64,000 nucleotides of DNA from an uncultured bacterium. GTDB taxonomy: Bacteria > Bacteroidota > Bacteroidia > Bacteroidales > Bacteroidaceae. Below the pieces are notes generated by a model. It did no database searches, was not told where the DNA came from, and saw only the letters and a program-made list of their open reading frames with translations. Below are positions 33,990-41,897 of this stretch, one piece after another (position 1 is the stretch's first letter; every line of letters begins with the position of its first letter). Location of the stretch: the NCBI GenBank assembly GCA_905215345.1, contig CAJMPR010000019.1, forward strand, positions 1 to 64,000, in the 5' to 3' direction. A program made the position numbers and the translations under genes.

Positions 33990-35579
33990 ATGAACATACA
34001 ATTTGTTAATCCCGCAGCCTTACATGACGAAATGTTGCGCTTGCGGCAAGAGGAGCAGATGGACTTTCTGGAATGTCTCACCGGCATGGACTGGGGAGAA
34101 CCGGCAGAAGGTGATGCACTGGACAAAGCACGGGGATTGGGCGTTGTCTACCAACTGGAATCAACTGCCACAGGCAAGAAGATTGCAGTACGCACTGCCA
34201 CCCTCAACCGGGAACGTCCCGAGCTCCCCTCAGTGAGCGACATATGGAAAGCGGCAGACTTTAATGAACGCGAGGTATACGACTTCTACGGTATCGTCTT
34301 CATCGGACATCCCGATATGCGTCGTCTTTATCTGCGTAACGACTGGGTAGGATACCCGATGCGGAAAGACGATGATCCGGAAGGGCAGAACCCTTTGCGT
34401 ATGGATAATGAAGAAACCATTGATACCACCACAGAACTGGAGTTGAATCCTGACGGCAGTGTCAAGAATAAGGAATCGGAACTTTTCAGTAACGACGAAT
34501 ATGTAGTGAACATCGGCCCCCAGCACCCTGCAACCCACGGTGTAATGCGCTTCCGTGTGTCACTGGAAGGTGAAAACATTGAGAAGATCGACGCCAACTG
34601 CGGTTATATCCACCGGGGTATAGAAAAGATGTGCGAAAGTCTTACCTACCCGCAAACCCTTGCTTTGACTGATCGCCTTGATTATCTGGGCGCCCATCAA
34701 AATCGTCATGCCCTATGTATGTGTATCGAGAAAGCAATGGGCGTAGAAGTAAGTGAGCGCGTACAATACATCCGCACTATTATGGATGAGTTGCAACGCA
34801 TCGACTCCCATCTACTGTTCTACTCTTGTCTTGCCATGGACCTCGGTGCATTAACCGCCTTCTTCTATGGTTTCCGCGAACGGGAAAAGATACTCGACAT
34901 TTTTGAAGAGACCTGCGGCGGACGTTTGATTATGAACTACAACACCATCGGTGGTGTACAGGCCGACCTCGCTCCCGGCTTCCAGAAGAAAGTGAAAGAG
35001 TTTATCCCCTACCTGCGCGGTATCCTGCACGAATACCATGATGTATTCACTGGCAATATCATTGCCCAACAACGTCTGAAAGGGGTGGGCGTACTTTCAC
35101 GTGAAGACGCTATCGCTTTCGGAGCTACCGGTGGTACGGGACGTGCAAGCGGTTGGGCATGCGACGTACGCAAGCGGATGCCATACAGTTTATATAATAA
35201 GGTGGACTTCAAAGAAATTATCCGCACAGAAGGCGACTCCTGGGCACGTTACCTCATCCGTATGGATGAAATATTGGAAAGTTTGAAGATTATCGAGCAA
35301 CTGATAGACAACATCCCCGAAGGTCCGTACCAAGAAAAAATGAAACCGATTATCCGTGTACCGGAAGGCAGTTATTATGCTGCTGTAGAAGGTAGTCGCG
35401 GGGAGTTCGGCGTCTTCCTCGAAAGCCAAGGTGACAAGACACCTTACCGACTGCATTTCCGTTCAACAGGATTACCGTTGGTATCTACGGTAGATACCAT
35501 CTGCCGCGGTGCGAAGATTGCCGACCTGATTGCCATCGGCGGGACGCTGGATTATGTGGTACCGGATATTGACAGATGA
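33990..35579 (+). CDS. nuoCD: NADH-quinone oxidoreductase fused subunit CD
   Basis: A 529-residue fusion. Residues 1 to about 130 are NuoC (30-kDa subunit; FNEREVYDFYGIVFIGHPD, RRLYLRNDWVGYPMRKDDD). A linker of about 40 residues leads to NuoD (49-kDa subunit) from about 170: NIGPQHPATHGVMRF, GYIHRGIEKMCE, YLGAHQNRHAL. NuoD with NuoB forms the quinone site. C-D fusion is known in several bacterial groups. Confidence 0.95.
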   Translation: MNIQFVNPAALHDEMLRLRQEEQMDFLECLTGMDWGEPAEGDALDKARGLGVVYQLESTATGKKIAVRTATLNRERPELPSVSDIWKAADFNEREVYDFYGIVFIGHPDMRRLYLRNDWVGYPMRKDDDPEGQNPLRMDNEETIDTTTELELNPDGSVKNKESELFSNDEYVVNIGPQHPATHGVMRFRVSLEGENIEKIDANCGYIHRGIEKMCESLTYPQTLALTDRLDYLGAHQNRHALCMCIEKAMGVEVSERVQYIRTIMDELQRIDSHLLFYSCLAMDLGALTAFFYGFREREKILDIFEETCGGRLIMNYNTIGGVQADLAPGFQKKVKEFIPYLRGILHEYHDVFTGNIIAQQRLKGVGVLSREDAIAFGATGGTGRASGWACDVRKRMPYSLYNKVDFKEIIRTEGDSWARYLIRMDEILESLKIIEQLIDNIPEGPYQEKMKPIIRVPEGSYYAAVEGSRGEFGVFLESQGDKTPYRLHFRSTGLPLVSTVDTICRGAKIADLIAIGGTLDYVVPDIDR

Positions 35580-35582
35580 AAG

Positions 35583-35700
35583 AAGATGAGAGAGAATGAT
35601 AAGATGATAAGACGAGAGTAGAAGGTAACTTCAATTTATCATTTTAGCACTCTACTACCTTACCATCCTACCATCTTATAACATTATAACATTAATAATT
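35583..35700. repeat. octad-armed repeat element between nuoCD and nuoH
   Basis: Left arm with ATGATAAG words, middle AAGGTAACTTC (shared, inverted, with the core of the dxs-trkA element), right arm CTTACCAT, CCTACCAT, CTTATAAC, ATTATAAC. It begins four bases after the nuoCD stop and ends at the nuoH ATG. The GGCTGCGC part of the core is absent. Confidence 0.65.
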
Positions 35701-36777
35701 ATGTTTGACTTTAGTATACTAACGAATTGGATTCACCAGACACTGACTTCCTTCATGCCGGAAGGTCTGGCCGTATTCCTTGAATGTGTAGTGATAGGCG
35801 TATGCATCATCCTGATGTATGCCGTGCTTGCCATTATCCTGATTTATATGGAGCGTAAGATATGCGCCTTCTTCCAATGCCGACTCGGTCCGATGCGTGT
35901 AGGAAAGTGGGGATTGCTTCAGGTACCCTGCGACGTTATCAAGATGTTAACGAAGGAAATCATCGATTTGAAGTTCTCTGACCGGATGCTTTACAACTTG
36001 GCGCCGTTCATGGTAATTATCGCCTCGTTCCTTACATTCGCCTGTCTGCCCATCAGCAAAGGACTGGAAGTGCTGGACTTTAATGTAGGTGTATTCTTCC
36101 TGCTGGCTGCATCGAGCATCGGTGTAGTAGGAATCTTGCTTGCAGGATGGAGCTCTAACAATAAGTTCTCATTAATCGGAGCGATGCGAAGCGGTGCGCA
36201 GATTATCAGTTATGAACTATCTTGCGGACTGAGTATCCTTACGATGGTAGTACTGATGGGAACCATGCAGTTCTCTGAAATTGTAGAAGGACAGGCTGAC
36301 GGCTGGTTCATCTTCAAGGGACATATCCCGGCACTGATCGCCTTCATTATCTACCTTATTGCAGGAAATGCAGAAACCAACCGTGGTCCTTTCGACTTGC
36401 CTGAAGCGGAGAGTGAATTGACCGCCGGTTATCACACGGAGTATTCCGGTATGGGTTTCGGATTCTTCTATCTGGCAGAATACCTCAACCTGTTCATCGT
36501 AGCCAGCGTAGCCGCTACCATCTTCTTAGGTGGATGGATGCCACTGCACATTGGTGGACTCGACGGTTTCAACGCTGCCATGGATTACATTCCAGGGTTC
36601 GTATGGTTCTTTGGCAAGGCATTCTTTGTAGTGTTCCTGCTGATGTGGATTAAGTGGACATTCCCCCGCCTACGTATCGACCAGATATTAAATCTGGAAT
36701 GGAAATACCTGGTGCCTATCTCCATGGTAAACCTGATATTGATGGTGTTAATCGTAGTATTTAAATTGCACTTCTAA
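35701..36777 (+). CDS. nuoH: NADH-quinone oxidoreductase subunit H
   Basis: A 358-residue membrane subunit with eight or so helices. Conserved blocks: YMERKICAFFQCRLGPMRVG, GWSSNNKFSLIGAMRSGAQI, NRGPFDLPEAESELTAGYHT (the quinone-site loop with its row of Glu), LLMWIKWTFPRLRIDQ. It joins the quinone pocket to the proton pumps. Its stop overlaps the nuoI ATG by one base. Confidence 0.95.
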   Translation: MFDFSILTNWIHQTLTSFMPEGLAVFLECVVIGVCIILMYAVLAIILIYMERKICAFFQCRLGPMRVGKWGLLQVPCDVIKMLTKEIIDLKFSDRMLYNLAPFMVIIASFLTFACLPISKGLEVLDFNVGVFFLLAASSIGVVGILLAGWSSNNKFSLIGAMRSGAQIISYELSCGLSILTMVVLMGTMQFSEIVEGQADGWFIFKGHIPALIAFIIYLIAGNAETNRGPFDLPEAESELTAGYHTEYSGMGFGFFYLAEYLNLFIVASVAATIFLGGWMPLHIGGLDGFNAAMDYIPGFVWFFGKAFFVVFLLMWIKWTFPRLRIDQILNLEWKYLVPISMVNLILMVLIVVFKLHF

Positions 36778-37247
36778 TGGAAAAAGAACATAACTCTTAT
36801 ATAGGCGGCCTCATACATGGCGTCATTTCCCTGCTCACAGGTATGAAGACAACCATGACGGTCTTTCTTCGCAAGAAGACCACTGAGCAATATCCGGAAA
36901 ACCGAAAGACTCTGAAACTTTCCGACCGCTTCCGTGGTACGCTGACCATGCCGCACAACGACCAGAACGAACATCATTGTATCGCTTGCGGCTTATGCCA
37001 GATAGCCTGCCCCAATGACACAATCACTGTGAAAAGTGAAATGATAGAAACGGAAGACGGCAAAAAGAAGAAGATATTGGCAAAATATGAGTACGACCTC
37101 GGTTCGTGCATCTTCTGCCAGCTTTGTGTTAACGCTTGTCCACACGATGCCATTACGTTCGACCAAGACTTTGAGCATGCGGTATTTGACCGTACAAAAC
37201 TGGTACTGACACTCAATCATCCGGGCAGCCACGTAGTAACAAAATAA
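36777..37247 (+). CDS. nuoI: NADH-quinone oxidoreductase subunit I
   Basis: A 156-residue ferredoxin-like subunit. Two 4Fe-4S motifs are clear: CIACGLCQIACP near residue 66 and CIFCQLCVNACP near residue 111. They would hold clusters N6a and N6b. In this cluster NuoI is the outermost iron-sulfur subunit, since NuoE, F and G are missing, so it is the probable entry point for a ferredoxin- or flavodoxin-type donor. Confidence 0.95.
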   Translation: MEKEHNSYIGGLIHGVISLLTGMKTTMTVFLRKKTTEQYPENRKTLKLSDRFRGTLTMPHNDQNEHHCIACGLCQIACPNDTITVKSEMIETEDGKKKKILAKYEYDLGSCIFCQLCVNACPHDAITFDQDFEHAVFDRTKLVLTLNHPGSHVVTK

Positions 37248-37256
37248 TTATTTAAA

Positions 37257-37347
37257 ATGCTAATGTGCCAATGTGCTAATTGCCATGCAGACACACATAC
37301 AGCGTAACCAATTAGCACATTAGCATATCAGCACATTAACACATTAC
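37257..37347. repeat. octad-armed repeat element between nuoI and nuoJ
   Basis: Left arm TGCTAATG, TGCCAATG, TGCTAATT; core CCATGCAGACACACATACAGCGTAACC, inverted GGTTACGC...CTGCATGG; right arm TTAGCACA, TTAGCATA, TCAGCACA, TTAACACA. The words are nearly those of the element before nuoA. Confidence 0.8.
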
Positions 37348-37354
37348 TAACAAT

Positions 37355-37867
37355 ATGGAATTTAATCTTGAAACAGTAGTATTCTACTTCCTTGCGGCTT
37401 TTATTACCGTGTTTTCCATCTTGACGGTTACCACCAGACGTATGGTGCGCTCGGCAACTTACCTGTTGTTTGTACTTTTCGGTACAGCCGGCATCTACTT
37501 CCTGCTGGGTTATACGTTTCTCGGTTCCGTACAGATCATGGTTTATGCCGGCGGTATCGTCGTACTCTATGTCTTCTCCATCCTGCTTACCAGTGGTGAA
37601 GGTGACCTGGTAGGAAAACTGAAACTCAGCAGATTCCTTGCAGGACTGGGAGCCACTGCGGGTGGAGCCGTTATTGTTCTGTTCATTACCCTGAAACATC
37701 AGTTCATCGCTACCACAGACGTAGTACCGGTTGAGCTCAATATCAAAACAATCGGATACCATATGTTGAGTGGCGACAAGTACGGTTACCTGTTGCCTTT
37801 CGAAGCTATCAGTATATTACTGCTGGCGTGTATTGTGGGAGGATTGCTCATTGCACGGAAACGGTAA
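37355..37867 (+). CDS. nuoJ: NADH-quinone oxidoreductase subunit J
   Basis: A 170-residue membrane subunit with five helices. The region GYTFLGSVQIMVYAGGIVVL near residue 60 carries the pi-bulge helix typical of NuoJ. It precedes nuoK as usual. Confidence 0.93.
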   Translation: MEFNLETVVFYFLAAFITVFSILTVTTRRMVRSATYLLFVLFGTAGIYFLLGYTFLGSVQIMVYAGGIVVLYVFSILLTSGEGDLVGKLKLSRFLAGLGATAGGAVIVLFITLKHQFIATTDVVPVELNIKTIGYHMLSGDKYGYLLPFEAISILLLACIVGGLLIARKR

Positions 37868-37876
37868 GAAAACTAG

Positions 37877-37968
37877 TAAATATTAACTATTAAATATCAA
37901 TTATTAATTCTATGCAGGACGTGAGTGCGCAGCCAATTAATAGTTAATATTTAAAACCTAATAATTAG
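37877..37968. repeat. heptad-armed repeat element between nuoJ and nuoK
   Basis: Left arm TAAATAT, TAACTAT, TAAATAT, CAATTAT, TAATTCT; core CTATGCAGGACGTGAGTGCGCAGCC, inverted GGCTGCGCACTC...CTGCATAG; right arm TTAATAG, TTAATAT, TTAAAAC, CTAATAA. This is one of the most complete examples of the core. Confidence 0.85.
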
Positions 37969-37973
37969 CATAT

Positions 37974-38282
37974 ATGATTCACATGGAATATTATCTGATA
38001 GTCTCGGCTATCATGTTCTTCGCCGGTATCTACGGATTCTTTACCCGCCGCAACACATTGGCGATATTGATTTCAATAGAGTTGATACTGAATGCTACGG
38101 ACATCAACTTCGCGGTATTCAACCGTTTTCTGTTTCCCGGAGGTCTGGAGGGTTATTTCTTTACCCTGTTTTCCATCGCTATCTCAGCAGCCGAAACAGC
38201 GGTAGCTATCGCTATTATGATCAACATCTATCGCAACATCCGCAGTATCCAGGTGAATAAGCTGGACGAGATGAAATGGTGA
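37974..38282 (+). CDS. nuoK: NADH-quinone oxidoreductase subunit K
   Basis: A 102-residue membrane subunit with three helices and the conserved Glu-bearing stretches LISIELILNATDINF and AISAAETAVAIAIMI used in proton transfer. A second ATG three codons in is possible. Confidence 0.93.
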   Translation: MIHMEYYLIVSAIMFFAGIYGFFTRRNTLAILISIELILNATDINFAVFNRFLFPGGLEGYFFTLFSIAISAAETAVAIAIMINIYRNIRSIQVNKLDEMKW

Positions 38283-38284
38283 TG

Positions 38285-38379
38285 TTTAAATATTAACTAT
38301 TAATTATTAGATATTAATTGGTTGTGCTATCATGCTGCATAGAATTAATATTTAATATTTAAAATCTAATAATTAGATA
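38285..38379. repeat. heptad-armed repeat element between nuoK and nuoL
   Basis: Left arm TAACTAT, TAATTAT, TAGATAT; core AATTGGTTGTGCTATC then CTGCATAGAATT; right arm ATTAATA, TTTAATA, TTTAAAA, TCTAATA. The core is in the same orientation as the murF insertion. Confidence 0.85.
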
Positions 38380-38381
38380 AA

Positions 38382-40325
38382 ATGGAATATACAATTCTAA
38401 TCCTTCTTCTTCCTCTCCTCTCCTTCCTTACATTGGGACTGGGAGGAAAATGGATGTCACACCGTACGGCTGGAATTATTGGCACTGTGGTGTTGGGTGT
38501 AGTGATGGTGCTCTCCTACCTCACAGCCGTGTTGTACTTCGGTGCTCCCCGGTTGGCGGACGGTACTTATGCCACACTGATGCCTTATAACATTACGTGG
38601 TTACCTTTCACATCTACTCTCAGCATTGATATGGGCATCCTGCTCGACCCTATTTCGGTAATGATGCTGATTGTCATAAGTACCGTATCTTTCATGGTAC
38701 ATCTCTACTCTTTCGGTTATATGAAAGGGGAGCGCGGTTTCCAACGTTACTACGCTTTCCTCTCGCTGTTCACCATGTCCATGTTGGGGTTGGTGGTGGC
38801 AACCAATATCTTCCAGATGTATCTATTCTGGGAGTTGGTGGGTGTGTCTTCTTATTTGCTGATTGGTTTTTACTATACAAAAGCGGCAGCCGTTGCCGCC
38901 AGCAAAAAGGCGTTTATCGTTACCCGCTTTGCCGACTTGGGCTTCCTGATAGGTATTCTCGTTTATGGCTATTATGCCGGAACCTATACCTTCCACCCTT
39001 CGGAAATGGCATTGTTGAAAGGTGGTGCCGCTATGATTCCGCTGGCGTTGGGGTTGATGTTCATCGGTGGTGCCGGAAAGAGTGCCATGTTCCCGTTGCA
39101 CATCTGGTTGCCCGATGCAATGGAAGGCCCTACTCCGGTTAGTGCCTTGATTCATGCGGCTACCATGGTAGTGGCAGGTGTTTATTTAGTAGCACGCATG
39201 TTCCCGTTGTTTATCGATTATGCACCGCAGGTATTACACCTAGTGGCTTATGTAGGAGCATTCACGGCATTCTATGCTGCCAGTGTGGCTTGTGTGCAAA
39301 GCGATATCAAACGCGTATTGGCATTCTCCACTATCTCTCAGATAGGCTTCATGATGGTAGCGCTGGGCGTATGTACCTCTGCCAACCCACATGAAGGCGG
39401 ACTGGGATACATGGCAGGTATGTTCCACTTGTTTACCCATGCCATGTTCAAAGCGTTGCTGTTCCTCGGCGCAGGTAGTATTATCCATGCGGTACACAGC
39501 AATGAGATGTCGGCTATGGGCGGACTGCGGAAGTATATGCCTATCACGCACATCACTTTCCTGATTGCCTGTCTTGCCATTGCGGGTATTCCTCCGTTCT
39601 CAGGGTTCTTCTCCAAAGACGAGATATTGACAGCTTGTTTCCAGTTCAGCCCGGTAATCGGTTGGATTATGACAGTGATTGCAGCAATGACAGCGTTTTA
39701 TATGTTTAGATTATACTACGGTATATTCTGGTCAGGCTCAGAGCCGGGGCAGAAGTCGGCAAGCGCCAGCGTAGCGCTGGAGCAGAAGTCGGCAAGCGAT
39801 GGAGGGCACAGCCACCATACGCCGCACGAGTCTCCGCTGGCTATGACCATCCCGTTGATGTTCCTCGCTGTTGTTACAGTGATTGCAGGTTTCATTCCTT
39901 TCGGTCACTTCATCAGCTCCAACGGTGAATCTTACAACATTCATCTTGATTGGGGAGTAGCCGGAACAAGCATCGCCGTAGCTGTGATCTCGATAGCGAT
40001 TGCCACCTATATGTATGCAGGTAGCAAGCAACCCCTTGCCAATGCGCTGGCACGTCGTTTCCACGGTTTATGGACGGCCGCCTACCACCGCTTCTATATC
40101 GATGAAGTTTATCAGTTCATTACCCACCGTATCATTTTCGGTTGCATCTGCCGCCCTATTGCTTGGTGGGACCGCCACGTAGTAGACGGTTTCTTCAACT
40201 TCCTTGCATGGAGTGTCAATGCCACCAGTGACGAGATACGCGGCCTGCAAAGCGGACGCATCCAGCAATATACATTTGTATTCCTGTTGGGTACGTTGGC
40301 GTTAATACTGCTGTTGGTACTCTGA
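38382..40325 (+). CDS. nuoL: NADH-quinone oxidoreductase subunit L
   Basis: A 647-residue antiporter-like subunit with about 16 helices. Conserved: FWELVGVSSYLLIGFYY (key Glu), MFPLHIWLPDAMEGPTPVSA (Pro-rich loop and Lys/His region), SDIKRVLAFSTISQIGFM, GIPPFSGFFSKDEIL, and a long C-terminal lateral helix. The extramembrane stretch at residues about 455-485 carries a short Ser/Ala duplication and a His-rich run (GGHSHHTPHE) not typical of the family. Confidence 0.95.
   Translation: MEYTILILLLPLLSFLTLGLGGKWMSHRTAGIIGTVVLGVVMVLSYLTAVLYFGAPRLADGTYATLMPYNITWLPFTSTLSIDMGILLDPISVMMLIVISTVSFMVHLYSFGYMKGERGFQRYYAFLSLFTMSMLGLVVATNIFQMYLFWELVGVSSYLLIGFYYTKAAAVAASKKAFIVTRFADLGFLIGILVYGYYAGTYTFHPSEMALLKGGAAMIPLALGLMFIGGAGKSAMFPLHIWLPDAMEGPTPVSALIHAATMVVAGVYLVARMFPLFIDYAPQVLHLVAYVGAFTAFYAASVACVQSDIKRVLAFSTISQIGFMMVALGVCTSANPHEGGLGYMAGMFHLFTHAMFKALLFLGAGSIIHAVHSNEMSAMGGLRKYMPITHITFLIACLAIAGIPPFSGFFSKDEILTACFQFSPVIGWIMTVIAAMTAFYMFRLYYGIFWSGSEPGQKSASASVALEQKSASDGGHSHHTPHESPLAMTIPLMFLAVVTVIAGFIPFGHFISSNGESYNIHLDWGVAGTSIAVAVISIAIATYMYAGSKQPLANALARRFHGLWTAAYHRFYIDEVYQFITHRIIFGCICRPIAWWDRHVVDGFFNFLAWSVNATSDEIRGLQSGRIQQYTFVFLLGTLALILLLVL
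39749..39798. repeat. short direct duplication with palindromic spacer inside nuoL
   Basis: A 17-base unit (GCAGAAGTCGGCAAGCG) occurs at 39749-39765 and 39782-39798, with a hairpin between, CCAGCG-TAG-CGCTGG (39766-39780). It stays in frame and encodes two QKSAS blocks in a loop outside the membrane core. Confidence 0.75.
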
Positions 40326-40328
40326 TAA

Positions 40329-40360
40329 CAAATAACATATAACTAATAACTCATAATTAT
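40329..40360. repeat. half heptad element between nuoL and nuoM
   Basis: AATAACA, TATAACT, AATAACT, CATAATT words with a 7-nt period; only one arm, no core. Confidence 0.65.
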
Positions 40361-40366
40361 AATAAG

Positions 40367-41848
40367 ATGAATTTCTTATCCATATTCGTACTCATTCCCT
40401 TGCTGATGCTGCTGGGTCTCTGGCTTGCCCGCAACATCGCCCAGATACGCGCGGTGATGGTAATCGGAGCTTCGGCACTGCTTGTCTCAGCTATCGGACT
40501 GACCGTAGCCTACCTGCAAGCCCGCCACGGCGGTGCCACAGGTGAAATGCTGTTCTGTGACAGTGTAGTTTGGTATCCGGCTCTCAACATCCACTATTCC
40601 GTCGGGGTAGACGGTATTTCGGTAGCCATGCTGCTGTTGTCGGCAGTCATCGTCTTTACCGGAACATTCGCTTCCTGGCGTCTGCAACCGCTGACTAAAG
40701 AATATTTCCTGTGGTTCACCCTGCTCTCGATGGGTGTATTCGGGTTCTTTATTTCTACGGATTTGTTCACCATGTTCATGTTCTACGAAATAGCCCTTAT
40801 CCCGATGTACCTGCTGATTGGCGTATGGGGTTCGGGACGTAAGGAATACTCCGCCATGAAGCTGACGCTGATGTTAATGGGCGGTTCGGCATTCTTGCTA
40901 ATCGGTATCTTGGGCATCTACTTCGGTAGTGACGGCACAACCATGAATCTGCTGGAAATAGCCCAACTGCATAACATTCCAATCGAACAACAGCGCATCT
41001 GGTTCCCGCTTACCTTCCTCGGTTTCGGTGTACTGGGCGCCCTCTTCCCATTCCATACATGGAGCCCCGACGGTCATGCTTCCGCGCCTACCGCGGTCAG
41101 TATGCTGCATGCCGGCGTATTGATGAAACTGGGAGGTTACGGATGTTTCCGCATCGCCATGTACCTGATGCCCGAAGCTGCACAGGAACTCGGCTGGATA
41201 TTCCTGATACTGACGGGTATCTCCGTAGTCTACGGCGCTTTCTCAGCTTGCGTGCAGACCGACTTGAAGTATATCAACGCCTACTCCTCCGTATCGCACT
41301 GCGGACTGGTACTTTTCGCCATCCTGATGATGAACCAGACGGCTTGTACAGGTGCAGTGTTGCAGATGCTCAGCCACGGACTGATGACGGCTCTGTTCTT
41401 CGCCCTCATCGGTATGATTTACGGACGTACCCACACGCGTGACGTCCGCGAACTGAGTGGCTTGATGAAGATTATGCCTTTCCTTGCCGTATGCTATGTC
41501 ATTGCCGGTCTTGCCAACCTCGGTCTGCCGGGACTTAGCGGCTTCATTGCCGAAATGACCATCTTCAACGGCGCCTTCCAGCATCCCGATGTGTTCCACC
41601 GCACGTGGACAATCATCGCCTGTACCAGTATCGTGATTACGGCAGTCTACATTCTGCGCCTGGTAGGCAAGATTCTATACGGAACTTGTACCGACAAGCA
41701 CCACCTAACATTAACCGATGCCACATGGGATGAACGTACGGCCGTAATTATCCTTATTGCCTGTGTAGCCGGCCTCGGTCTTGCCCCGTTGTGGATAAGC
41801 ACGATGATCAGCGATAGTGTACTGCCATTAGTCAATGTGTTTCAATAA
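40367..41848 (+). CDS. nuoM: NADH-quinone oxidoreductase subunit M
   Basis: A 493-residue antiporter-like subunit. Conserved: FMFYEIALIPMYLLIGVWG with the key Glu, FPFHTWSPDGHASAPTAVSM, QTDLKYINAYSSVSHCG, GLPGLSGFIAEMTIF. It should pump one proton per cycle. Confidence 0.95.
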   Translation: MNFLSIFVLIPLLMLLGLWLARNIAQIRAVMVIGASALLVSAIGLTVAYLQARHGGATGEMLFCDSVVWYPALNIHYSVGVDGISVAMLLLSAVIVFTGTFASWRLQPLTKEYFLWFTLLSMGVFGFFISTDLFTMFMFYEIALIPMYLLIGVWGSGRKEYSAMKLTLMLMGGSAFLLIGILGIYFGSDGTTMNLLEIAQLHNIPIEQQRIWFPLTFLGFGVLGALFPFHTWSPDGHASAPTAVSMLHAGVLMKLGGYGCFRIAMYLMPEAAQELGWIFLILTGISVVYGAFSACVQTDLKYINAYSSVSHCGLVLFAILMMNQTACTGAVLQMLSHGLMTALFFALIGMIYGRTHTRDVRELSGLMKIMPFLAVCYVIAGLANLGLPGLSGFIAEMTIFNGAFQHPDVFHRTWTIIACTSIVITAVYILRLVGKILYGTCTDKHHLTLTDATWDERTAVIILIACVAGLGLAPLWISTMISDSVLPLVNVFQ

Positions 41849-41860
41849 CATCATCTGACA

Positions 41861-41894
41861 ACAAATAACTTATAACTAATAACTCATAACTAAT
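41861..41894. repeat. half heptad element between nuoM and nuoN
   Basis: CAAATAA, CTTATAA, CTAATAA, CTCATAA words with a 7-nt period; one arm only. The words match the right arm of the element at 21780-21868. Confidence 0.7.
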
Positions 41895-41897
41895 GAT

